From Actinomycetota bacterium (GTDB taxonomy: Bacteria > Actinomycetota > Nitriliruptoria > Nitriliruptorales > JAHWKO01): DNA of 36,022 nucleotides. Location: NCBI GenBank assembly GCA_019347855.1, contig JAHWKO010000014.1:1-36022 (forward strand), in the 5' to 3' direction. Shown here in pieces: positions 8,651 through 15,769 of this stretch. Position 1 is the stretch's first letter. Every line of letters starts with the position of its first letter. The notes below the pieces were generated by a model. The model worked only from the letters and a program-made list of their open reading frames with translations, was not told the DNA's origin and ran no database searches. Made by a program: the position numbers and the translations under genes.

Positions 8651-9715
8651 CCCAGCGCCGGGGGAGGCATCGACCGTCGGGACCCCACGTTCCGGGGCGA
8701 ACATCGCCCACGTGGGACCGGGCTTGAAGACGAGCGGCTGCCCTGCAGCGCCCGTCACGAGGATGTGCGAGTCCGGCGTCGCCTTGACCCACTGACCGAC
8801 GTACACGCGCCCGTCGCGCAGCAACAGGGCGCGGCCGGTACCGACGATCTCGGTCGCGTTCAAGGGGTTGCCCGAGGGGTCACAGCACCCCGCCTGCACG
8901 ATCTCGCTGGCCAGCACCAGCACGTTGGCGGCCCCGATCCGACCGGACCCGGTCACCGATAGCGGCGTGCCGTTGTGCTCCCGCCGGTACACGCCGGCGT
9001 CCTCGTCGTAGGTGAAGCCCGACCGCGACTGGGCCGACATGGCGACCTCGATGGATCGCCCGGGGTCGTTCTCACAGGGCTCGGGGCACGCGACCGCGCC
9101 GTCGGGCGGTTCCTCGGAGAACTCCCAGGGCACCGGGTCGGCGGCGGGGACCGCATCCGCCGCTGCCTCGAAGAGCGCCTCGCCGCGCGCGTAGAGGTTG
9201 TGCGGGGCGTTCCGGCTGCGATCGCGGAACAGGACCTCGCCGTCCTCCTCGCGGAAGGTCACGCCAGCGGCGCGCAGACCGTCGAGCACGTCGGGGCGGG
9301 CGCCGGAGATGAACAGCAGCGCGTTGTAGGCGGGCAGGATGTCGGAGTCCTCGGGACGTCCCGAACGCACCGGCCCCACCAGTTCCGGCACGTCGCTCTG
9401 GAAGAGCGACAGGAACCGGGTCACGCCGCCCTCGGTGATCTCCTCGAAGACGATGTCGGCAGCTTCGAGCCCCGATTGCGGTCGCGCAGCCGCACTGTTC
9501 TCGATCTTGACCGCGACCACCGGGCGGTCCAGGACGGACGCGTCCTCGACCACCTCGCCCGTGAGGGGCACGGTCACCGTCGACGGCGTCGGGCTCGCGG
9601 CCGCCGTCGGCGTCCCCGTCGGCGACGGCGCAGGTTCACCTCCCCCGTCGCCACAGGCGACGACGAGCGTCACCAGGATCAGGGCCAGTGTGGCCCCCCG
9701 ACCGCGGCGGCTCAG
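8648..9715 (-). CDS. DUF3048 (YerB-like) lipoprotein, apparent CTG start
   Basis: A secreted lipoprotein of the DUF3048 family (YerB); function unknown, possibly cell-envelope related. The family core is clear: [20 protein letters not shown], then [36 protein letters not shown] and a C-terminal domain with [15 protein letters not shown] and [10 protein letters not shown]. The only ATG/GTG/TTG start in frame is GTG at 9671-9673, which would leave six residues before the lipobox cysteine. Reading back in frame gives [20 protein letters not shown] followed by the lipobox Cys, a textbook type II signal peptide, starting at CTG 9713-9715, which overlaps the lemA stop as CTGA. I therefore use CTG. 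A Thr/Pro/Ser-rich linker follows the lipid site. Confidence 0.8.
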   Translation of the reverse strand: MSRRGRGATLALILVTLVVACGDGGGEPAPSPTGTPTAAASPTPSTVTVPLTGEVVEDASVLDRPVVAVKIENSAAARPQSGLEAADIVFEEITEGGVTRFLSLFQSDVPELVGPVRSGRPEDSDILPAYNALLFISGARPDVLDGLRAAGVTFREEDGEVLFRDRSRNAPHNLYARGEALFEAAADAVPAADPVPWEFSEEPPDGAVACPEPCENDPGRSIEVAMSAQSRSGFTYDEDAGVYRREHNGTPLSVTGSGRIGAANVLVLASEIVQAGCCDPSGNPLNATEIVGTGRALLLRDGRVYVGQWVKATPDSHILVTGAAGQPLVFKPGPTWAMFAPERGVPTVDASPGAG

Positions 9716-10266
9716 AACTCGACCTTCACCGGGTCTCGGGCGTCGGGCTCGTCGACCTCGAAGTACGGCTTCTCCTCGAAGCCGAACATCCCCGCGATGA
9801 TGTTCATCGGCACCTGCTCGCGGGCGGTGTCGTAGGCACGGACGATGGCGTTGTACGCGGACCGTGCGCTACTGAGGCGGTTCTCGGTCGCGGTCAGCTC
9901 GGCCTGGAGCTGCAGGAAGTTCGTGTCGGCCTGCAGCTGCGGGTAGTTCTCCGCGACCGCGAAGAGGCTGCGCAACGCCTCGGTCAGCATCCCCTCGGCC
10001 TGCGCCTGTTCCCGGACCCCTCCGGCCGCGACCGCCTGCGACCTGGCCTCGGTGACGCGCTCGAAGACCTCACGTTCGTGGGTGGCGTAGCCCTTCACGG
10101 TCTCGACGAGGTTCGGGATCAGATCGTGTCGACGTCGCAGCTGCACGTCGATGTCGGCCCAGCGCTGCTCGACCTGGTTGCGCAGCGCGACGAGGCGGTT
10201 GTAGAGACCCACCCCGACCAGCACGAGGAGGACCACGACCGCGATCAGGATCAGACCTGGGATCAA
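9712..10266 (-). CDS. lemA: LemA family protein
   Basis: LemA-family membrane protein of 184 residues: one N-terminal membrane helix (about 3-23, LILIAVVVLLVLVGVGLYNR) followed by a long helical bundle outside or inside the membrane. Family blocks are RNQVEQRWADIDVQLRRRHD, LIPNLVETVKGYATHERE and ENYPQLQADTNFLQLQAEL, ending in SARSAYNAIVRAYDT and PMNIIAGMFGF. The molecular role is not established. The TTG start at 10264-10266 has an excellent AAGGAGGT site 6 nt upstream. Its stop overlaps the CTG start of the DUF3048 lipoprotein. Confidence 0.95.
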   Translation of the reverse strand: MIPGLILIAVVVLLVLVGVGLYNRLVALRNQVEQRWADIDVQLRRRHDLIPNLVETVKGYATHEREVFERVTEARSQAVAAGGVREQAQAEGMLTEALRSLFAVAENYPQLQADTNFLQLQAELTATENRLSSARSAYNAIVRAYDTAREQVPMNIIAGMFGFEEKPYFEVDEPDARDPVKVEF

Positions 10267-10287
10267 AGACGACCTCCTTCCGCGGTG

Positions 10288-10293
10288 AGTCTA
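10288..10293 (-). promoter_or_regulatory. Candidate -10 element for lemA, overlapping pimA stop
   Basis: TAGACT on the minus strand; the first triplet is the TAG stop of the mannosyltransferase gene. A start near 10281 would precede the AAGGAGGT site and the TTG of lemA. Weak evidence. Confidence 0.28.
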
Positions 10294-11403
10294 CGAGCCA
10301 CCGGTCACCTCCCGGTAGAGGTCACGCGTCATCCGCGTGACGGTCGACCAGTCGTACCGTCCGGCCGTGCGCCGACCCTCCGCAGCCATGGCTTCCCGCA
10401 GGGAAGGGTTCTCCAGCACCGCGTCCAGGGCAGCCGCTAGGGCACGCCCGCTGCCTGGCTCCACGAGCCGTCCCTCGACCCCGTCGCTGACGACGGACGC
10501 GTAGCCCGGGATCGAGGTCGCCACGACCGGCAGACCGGCCGCCATCGCTTCCAGCAGGACGAGCCCGAAGGACTCGCCGCCCAGCGCCGGAGCCGCGAAG
10601 ACGTCCGCGGAGGCGTAGAACCGCGGCAGGTCCTCGTGGGCCACCTTCCCGAGGAACAGCACGTCGCCCCGCAGGGTCGCCGGCAGCAGCTCCTGACAGC
10701 GCGCCCGCTCCGGCCCGTCACCGACGACGAGGAGCCGCAACGCGGGACGCTCGGCCTTGAGGTGCACGAACGCGCGCACGAGCTCCTCGAGACCCTTGCG
10801 CCGCTCGAGGCGGCCGACGAAGAGCACGGTGGGGCGGTCGACGTCGAGGAGGTCCGGGAGCGGCTCGGCGCGGGCGAAGCGCTCGAACTCCACGCCGTTC
10901 GGGATCCGTCGGAAGACCCCTTCCGGCAGACCCAGGGCCGCGGCGTGGTGACTGATGGCGGGGGCACTCACCGCGACACGGGCCGCGAGACGGGCGATCG
11001 CGGGACGCAGCAGCGGCCCGGCCAGCCGGTACGCACGATCGGAGTCCGACCACGCGTGGAAGGTCCCGATGATCGGCTCCGGCCCGCGGAGCGTGACGGC
11101 GAGCGAGACCAGCGGGACCGCGGGCTCGTGCACGTGGACCACGTCAGGGCCGAACCGACGGACCTCACGGAGCGCGCGCCGCGCGGCGAGCGGCGACAGG
11201 GCGACGGGCGCGACCGACTCGTTGAACGGGACCCCGATGCTGCCACCGACGCCGGTCACGACCGGCTCGGTCCCCTCTCCGGCGGGCGCCACGACCGTGA
11301 CCTCGTCGCCCGCTCCCCCGAGATGTTCGGCGAGGGCGAGCACGTGCGCCTGCACGCCGCCCGGAACGGCCACGTCGTACGGGCAGACGAGCGCGACCCT
11401 CAC
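10291..11403 (-). CDS. pimA: PimA-like phosphatidylinositol mannosyltransferase (GT4)
   Basis: A 370-residue GT-B glycosyltransferase of family GT4. PimA adds the first mannose from GDP-mannose to phosphatidylinositol on the cytoplasmic face of the membrane. The N-terminal domain opens VRVALVCPYDVAVPGGVQAH, with the Gly-rich loop; H116 in FHAWSD matches the conserved PimA histidine. The nucleotide-sugar domain has VLFVGRLERRKG (R198, K203) and the E-x7-E-like block GGESFGLVLLEAMAAGLPVV around E277. The GTG start overlaps the patA stop as GTGA. An alternative is another GT4 mannosyltransferase, but the pgsA-patA-pimA order, the same as in M. tuberculosis, argues for PimA. The frame extends far upstream but overlaps patA. 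Confidence 0.88.
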   Translation of the reverse strand: MRVALVCPYDVAVPGGVQAHVLALAEHLGGAGDEVTVVAPAGEGTEPVVTGVGGSIGVPFNESVAPVALSPLAARRALREVRRFGPDVVHVHEPAVPLVSLAVTLRGPEPIIGTFHAWSDSDRAYRLAGPLLRPAIARLAARVAVSAPAISHHAAALGLPEGVFRRIPNGVEFERFARAEPLPDLLDVDRPTVLFVGRLERRKGLEELVRAFVHLKAERPALRLLVVGDGPERARCQELLPATLRGDVLFLGKVAHEDLPRFYASADVFAAPALGGESFGLVLLEAMAAGLPVVATSIPGYASVVSDGVEGRLVEPGSGRALAAALDAVLENPSLREAMAAEGRRTAGRYDWSTVTRMTRDLYREVTGGS

Positions 11404-12350
11404 CGGTCGAGCGCGGGATGGTCCGGCTCGCGGTCGGCCAGCCAGTTCGGCACGAACACGTGCCACTGCTCGGGCGCTTCCGCGATGATCCGTTCGAGCC
11501 CGTGGGCGACACGCTGGGTGCCCTCCTCCACGCTGAGCGCGGACAGATCCATCGGTGCGTGGACCGTGGCGCGCCAACCACGCGGGGTGGTGAAGAACGC
11601 TCCGACACACACGGGCCGTCCCGTCCTGCGCGCGAGTGCCGCCGGGCCAGGCGGCAACCGGCAGGGCTCGCCGAAGAACTCGACGACCGGGCCATTCTTG
11701 GTGAGGTCCCGGTCGGCGAGCAGCGTCGCCGTCCCGCCGTCGCGCACGACCTGCTCGAGCTGCGCGACCATGTCCCCGCCGCGCACCAGCGGGATGACGC
11801 CCAGGCCGAGGTCCTGGCGCAGCTCGACGAACCGTTCGAACAGCGGACGCGGCTCGAGGACCTCCGCGACGACCGTGAGCTCCCATCCCCACCGGGACGA
11901 GAAGAACGCGCCCATGTCCCACGAGCCGAGGTGGCCGGTGGCGACGATCGCGCCCTCACCGTCCGCCCGTACCTCGTCCAGGTGCTCGACCCCGTCCCGT
12001 TCGGTCCGGGCGAGGACCTCGTCCTCGTCGTACGTGTGCGCCCGGAACGAATCGAGCCAGTAGCGGGCGTACGAGCGGTACGCCATCTGCACGCGTTCGT
12101 CGCGGACCTCGGGCGGGTCGCCGAGGTGCTGGGCGATGCGGGCCTGGTTGGCGCGCACCTGCTCGCGTTGCCGGGTCGGGGCGAGCCGGTACCAGGCGTC
12201 ACCGATGAGCCTGGGGAGCCGCCACGCGATCGGGTCGGGCAGGCGAGCGGCGGTCTCCCACACCGCCGTGTACTGGACGTAGGTCATCCACTGGCGGGGG
12301 GACATCGGGTCGGGTGGAGGCAGGTCCTCCAGGGTCGCACGCTCGACCAT
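11400..12350 (-). CDS. patA: PatA-like phosphatidylinositol mannoside acyltransferase
   Basis: A 316-residue lysophospholipid-type acyltransferase (LpxL/HtrB superfamily). PatA moves a palmitoyl group onto the mannose of phosphatidylinositol mannosides. The catalytic H-x4-D motif is present as GHLGSWDMG (H140, D145), followed by a block around LADRDLTKNG (213-220) and FFGEPCRLPPGPA. Amphipathic and hydrophobic segments near 22-55 and 145-165 may dock it to the membrane. ATG at 12348-12350 shares one base with the pgsA stop (TGATG), and the stop overlaps pimA by 4 nt, so the three genes are coupled. Placement is identical to Rv2611c in M. tuberculosis. Confidence 0.87.
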   Translation of the reverse strand: MVERATLEDLPPPDPMSPRQWMTYVQYTAVWETAARLPDPIAWRLPRLIGDAWYRLAPTRQREQVRANQARIAQHLGDPPEVRDERVQMAYRSYARYWLDSFRAHTYDEDEVLARTERDGVEHLDEVRADGEGAIVATGHLGSWDMGAFFSSRWGWELTVVAEVLEPRPLFERFVELRQDLGLGVIPLVRGGDMVAQLEQVVRDGGTATLLADRDLTKNGPVVEFFGEPCRLPPGPAALARRTGRPVCVGAFFTTPRGWRATVHAPMDLSALSVEEGTQRVAHGLERIIAEAPEQWHVFVPNWLADREPDHPALDR

Positions 12351-12940
12351 CAGGTCCGCCCCTCCCTGAGCTGTCGGTGGACGTGCACGAACCGCTGGAT
12401 CACGGTCGCGGTACCTCCGAGGGCGAGGAAGGCGAGCGACGCCGTCAACAGCCAGGGGTGGAACACGAGGCCAGCGATGACCGCGATCGCTCGTTCTCCC
12501 CGTTCGACGAACCCGACGTGGCAGTCCGCGTCCAGCGATTCCGCCTTGGCGCGCACGTAGCTCGTCACCTGCGCGGCGACGAGGGCGACCGCCGCCAGCG
12601 CGAACTCCAGCGGTTCCCCGCGCATCGCCCACGCGATCGCCGAGAGGATCATCCCGTCGGTCACCCGGTCGGCGATCGAGTCGAAGAACCCACCGGCCAC
12701 CGTCGATTCGCCGCGTGCCCGTGCGACCGACCCGTCGAAGGTGTCGGAAAGGCCGCCGAAGACCAGCACCCACCCGCCCCACATCAGGTTGCCCGTGACC
12801 ACGAGCGCGCTCGCCACGGCGGTGAGCACCAGACCCGCCGTCGTGAGACCGTTCGCGGTGATGCCGATCCTCGCCATCACCTCCGCGATCGGGTCGACGA
12901 CGCGGCTCCACACGCCGCGCGCTCGGGCGTCGAGTGCCAA
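12350..12940 (-). CDS. pgsA: Phosphatidylinositol phosphate synthase (CDP-alcohol phosphatidyltransferase)
   Basis: Integral membrane enzyme that joins CDP-diacylglycerol and inositol 1-phosphate. The CDP-alcohol phosphotransferase signature is complete: D66-x2-D69-G70-x2-A73-R74-x8-G83-x3-D87-x3-D91, in LSDTFDGSVARARG and FFDSIADRVTDG. Several membrane helices follow, for example LEFALAAVALVAAQVTSYVRA. The product is 196 residues from a TTG at 12938-12940 with GGGAG 4 nt upstream; longer frames run into the divergent promoter region, and a GTG ten codons in is an alternative. Neighbouring patA and pimA make the inositol substrate much more likely than glycerol phosphate. Confidence 0.88.
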   Translation of the reverse strand: MALDARARGVWSRVVDPIAEVMARIGITANGLTTAGLVLTAVASALVVTGNLMWGGWVLVFGGLSDTFDGSVARARGESTVAGGFFDSIADRVTDGMILSAIAWAMRGEPLEFALAAVALVAAQVTSYVRAKAESLDADCHVGFVERGERAIAVIAGLVFHPWLLTASLAFLALGGTATVIQRFVHVHRQLREGRT

Positions 12941-12972
12941 CCGTCTCCCTGTCCTCGGACCTCTGTCGCGGG

Positions 12973-13002
12973 ACCGTACGGACGCGATCGTCGAGCGTGC
13001 AA
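12973..13002 (-). promoter_or_regulatory. Promoter of pgsA-patA-pimA
   Basis: Minus-strand -35 TTGCAC at 12997-13002 and -10 TACGGT at 12973-12978, separated by 18 nt. Expected start near 12966, about 26 nt upstream of the pgsA TTG and its GGGAG site. This is the best two-box promoter I see in the window. Confidence 0.55.
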
Positions 13003-13045
13003 CCAGAACGACGAGGAACCCCTCCCGCGCGCGCGCCGGGAGACC

Positions 13046-13051
13046 TACGAT
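13046..13051 (+). promoter_or_regulatory. Candidate -10 element for the EF-G2-like gene
   Basis: TACGAT on the plus strand, with an expected start near 13058 and the GGGAGGT ribosome site at about 13070. No convincing -35. It lies 70 nt from the divergent pgsA promoter. Confidence 0.35.
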
Positions 13052-13082
13052 CGGCGCAAAGAGAGACCTGGGAGGTCCGCGA

Positions 13083-15128
13083 GTGTCACTGACCGTTCCT
13101 ACCTCGAAGATCCGCAACGTCCTGCTCGTGGGCCACGCAGGCACCGGGAAGACCACCCTCGCCGAGGCGCTGCTGCATGCAGCTCGCGTGATCGGCAAGC
13201 CCGGGAGCACCGTCGACGGGACCGCGACGCTCGACTTCGAACCCGAGGAGCAGGAGCGACATCGCTCGCTCAGCCTCGCCCTCGCAGCGATCCCCTGGAA
13301 GGGCCACAAGATCAACCTGCTCGACGCCCCGGGGAGCGCCGAGGCCATCGGGGACGCGTACCCCGCGCTTCACGCCGCCGACGTCGCCGTGTTCGTGGTG
13401 GACGCCACGGAGGGCGTGCAGCCGCAGCACGAGGAGCTGTGGGCCGTCTGCGAGTCCCTGTCGCTCCCGCGCCTCGTCTACCTCAACAAGCTCGACAAGG
13501 AGAACGCCGCGTTCCAGCGCAACATCGACGAGCTACGGGGGCACTACGGCAAGCGGCTGGCGCCCGTCGAGATGCCGATCGGGGTCGAGGCCGGGTTCAC
13601 CGGCGTGATCGACCTCTTGCACTTCAGGGCGGTCGAGTGGAAGGACGGTGAGCGTGTCGAGGAGGACGTCCCGGAGGAACGACGTGACCAGGCGGAGCGC
13701 AACCGCGAGTTCCTGGTCGAGGCGATCGTCGAGAACGACGATGACCTGCTGGTGCGCTACCTCGACGGCGACGTCCCCGATGCGAAGGAGCTGGCCGAGG
13801 TCTTCGCGCACGGGATCGCGCAGGCCGGGTTCTTCCCGCTGCTGTGCGGGTCGGCGGAGCTGGGGATCGGGGTGCACCTGTTCGCCGACTTCCTGATCGA
13901 GGAGTGCCCCTCCCCGGTGGAGCTCGCCGTCACCCAGGGGCGCGAGATCGGCGGCCCGACGGTGGCCACGGTGGTCAAGACCTTCTCCGACCCGTACGTC
14001 GGCCGCATCAACGTCGTCCGTGTCGACCGTGGCGAGCTGGCCCCGGACGACCACCTGACCAACGTGCGTACCGGCAAGGATCAACGCATCCACCAGCCGT
14101 TCACCCTGCAGGGCAAGGACCAGGTGCGGCTCGAGCAGGTGCCCGCCGGCGACCTGTTCGCCATCGCGAAGCTGGACGACGTCGCGACCGGTGACGTCCT
14201 GACCGCCACCGGGGCCGCCGACGATGCCCCGGATATCGCGGAGGCTCCGGACCCCTACTTCCGCGTTGCCGTCACGCCCGTCACCGCGGGCGACGACGAG
14301 AAGCTGTCGAGCGGCCTCGCCCGCATCGTCGAGGAGGACCCGAGCCTGCAGGTCGAACGCGACCCCGTCACGCACCAGATCGTGCTGCGCGCCTACGGGC
14401 CCACCCACGTCGACGTCACCCTGAAACGGCTCGAGCGCAAGTTCGGGGCATCGGTCACCCAGTCCCCGCCCCAGATCGCCTACCGCGAGACCCTGCGGTC
14501 GAAGGCGCAGGGGATCGGTAAGCACGTCAAGCAGAGCGGCGGGCACGGCCAGTACGGCATCGCCCAGATCGAGGTCGAACCCCTCCCGCGCGGTTCCGGG
14601 TTCGAGTTCGAGGACGCGATCGTCGGTGGCGTGATCCCCAACCAGTTCATCAGCTCGGTCGAGAAGGGCGTGGTCGAGGCGATGGAACGCGGGGTGCTCG
14701 CGGGGTTCCCCGTCGTGGATGTGAAGGTGAGGCTGCACGACGGCAAGCACCACTCGGTGGACTCGTCGGACATGGCCTTCCAGATGGCCGGCATCCTCGC
14801 GTTCAAGGACGCCGCAGCGAACGCCGGCGTGAAGCTCCTCGAGCCGATCCTCGAGGTCGACGTCTCGATCCCCGACGACCTCACGGGAGACGTGATGGGC
14901 GATCTGTCGTCTCGGCGCGGCCGGATCCAGGGCACCGATCCCGCCGGGACCGGACGCCAGATGATCCACGCGCTCGTGCCCGAGTCCGAGATGCAGGCCT
15001 ACGTCGCCGAGCTCAGGGCGTTGACGAGCGGCCGGGGCGTGGTGGCGATGCGGTACCACTACCACGAGGAGGTCCCGGACCACGTCGCCCAGCGGGTGGT
15101 GAGCGAGCGCACCGAGGCCACCGCCTGA
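13083..15128 (+). CDS. fusA2: Elongation factor G-like protein EF-G2
   Basis: A 681-residue translational GTPase paralog with the five EF-G domains. G1 is GHAGTGKT at 17-24, G3 is DAPG at 81-84, G4 is NKLD at 135-138 and G5 is in LLCGSA. Switch I reads EEQERHRSLSL rather than the RGITI of EF-G, and the residue after DAPG is Ser85 where EF-G has the catalytic His. Domain IV keeps KQSGGHGQYG and DSSDMAFQMA. This matches the actinobacterial EF-G2 group; the M. smegmatis member was reported to bind nucleotide without ribosome-stimulated hydrolysis. The role is unknown. GTG at 13083 has GGGAGGT 6 nt upstream; the frame extends 114 codons further but that part is not family-like. Confidence 0.9.
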   Translation: MSLTVPTSKIRNVLLVGHAGTGKTTLAEALLHAARVIGKPGSTVDGTATLDFEPEEQERHRSLSLALAAIPWKGHKINLLDAPGSAEAIGDAYPALHAADVAVFVVDATEGVQPQHEELWAVCESLSLPRLVYLNKLDKENAAFQRNIDELRGHYGKRLAPVEMPIGVEAGFTGVIDLLHFRAVEWKDGERVEEDVPEERRDQAERNREFLVEAIVENDDDLLVRYLDGDVPDAKELAEVFAHGIAQAGFFPLLCGSAELGIGVHLFADFLIEECPSPVELAVTQGREIGGPTVATVVKTFSDPYVGRINVVRVDRGELAPDDHLTNVRTGKDQRIHQPFTLQGKDQVRLEQVPAGDLFAIAKLDDVATGDVLTATGAADDAPDIAEAPDPYFRVAVTPVTAGDDEKLSSGLARIVEEDPSLQVERDPVTHQIVLRAYGPTHVDVTLKRLERKFGASVTQSPPQIAYRETLRSKAQGIGKHVKQSGGHGQYGIAQIEVEPLPRGSGFEFEDAIVGGVIPNQFISSVEKGVVEAMERGVLAGFPVVDVKVRLHDGKHHSVDSSDMAFQMAGILAFKDAAANAGVKLLEPILEVDVSIPDDLTGDVMGDLSSRRGRIQGTDPAGTGRQMIHALVPESEMQAYVAELRALTSGRGVVAMRYHYHEEVPDHVAQRVVSERTEATA

Positions 15129-15129
15129 C

Positions 15130-15180
15130 GCGATCGTGAAGCGTTGCGACGTCCGAGCGACCGCAACGCTTCACGATCGC
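15130..15180. terminator. Perfect 19-bp inverted repeat between convergent genes
   Basis: Left arm GCGATCGTGAAGCGTTGCG at 15130-15148 and its exact complement at 15162-15180, with a 13-nt loop. It fills the 56-nt gap between the converging EF-G2-like gene and the HIT gene. There is no T-run on either side, so it looks like a bidirectional, U-less terminator or an RNA 3'-end stabiliser. Confidence 0.75.
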
Positions 15181-15184
15181 CGGG

Positions 15185-15769
15185 TCAGAGGTCCTCGAAG
15201 GCCGGGGCGAGCTCCTCGTACATCTCGTCGAGCGCCCTGGGCAGCACCCGTGTGGAGCCGACGACCGAGATGAAGTTCGTGTCGGCCTCCCAACGGGGCA
15301 CCACGTGCATGTGCAGGTGCTCGGCGATCCCCGCGCCGGCCGCCCGTCCGAGGTTGATGCCGAGGTTGATGCCGTCCGCCCCGAGGCGCTCCTTCAGGAT
15401 CGGCACGATGCGACGCCCGAGGCGCCACAGCTCGTCCGCGACGGCCTCGTCCAGGTCATCGACCTCCGGGGTGTGCTCGAACGGCACGACCATGAGGTGA
15501 CCCGGGTTGTACGGGTACGCGTTGAAGATCACGTAGCAGGCTGCGCCCCGGTGCAGGATGAGGCTCTCGCGATCCCGCTCGGGTCCGCGCTCCGGCAGCA
15601 CGCAGAACGGGCACCCCTCGACGTGTCCCTCCCCTGTGATGTACGCGAAGCGCCAGGGTGCCCACAACCGCTGGATCGGTTCGACGGGTCTGGGCTGGTC
15701 GTGCTCCGGCGTGTGGACGGGGCGGCCCCGCGAGGGCGCCTCGTCCGGTGGGGGCACCTCGTCGGTCAC
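15185..15769 (-). CDS. HIT family hydrolase/phosphorylase (Ap4A-type)
   Basis: Histidine-triad protein of 194 residues, cleaving or phosphorolysing dinucleoside polyphosphates or related nucleotides. The triad is HLHMHVVPRW (H151, H153, H155). GCPFCVLPE gives C53 and C56, the zinc-binding pair of the actinobacterial branch (M. tuberculosis Rv2613c acts as an Ap4A phosphorylase). LWAPWRFAYI near 35-44 and NAYPYNPGHLMVVP near 83-96 are further family blocks. The first 30 residues are Pro-rich and probably disordered. The GTG start overlaps the thrS stop as GTGA, so it is made together with threonyl-tRNA synthetase, an enzyme family that can make Ap4A. Confidence 0.9.
   Translation of the reverse strand: MTDEVPPPDEAPSRGRPVHTPEHDQPRPVEPIQRLWAPWRFAYITGEGHVEGCPFCVLPERGPERDRESLILHRGAACYVIFNAYPYNPGHLMVVPFEHTPEVDDLDEAVADELWRLGRRIVPILKERLGADGINLGINLGRAAGAGIAEHLHMHVVPRWEADTNFISVVGSTRVLPRALDEMYEELAPAFEDL

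Noticed and set aside
12741..13082. N-terminal extension of the EF-G2-like protein by 114 codons
   Set aside because: It would overlap pgsA and both promoters, and a strong ribosome site precedes the GTG at 13083.
13533..15083. Long open frame (over 500 codons) antisense to the EF-G2-like gene
   Set aside because: It mirrors the codon pattern of the real gene in GC-rich DNA, has His/Leu/Gly/Asp-rich composition and no family likeness.
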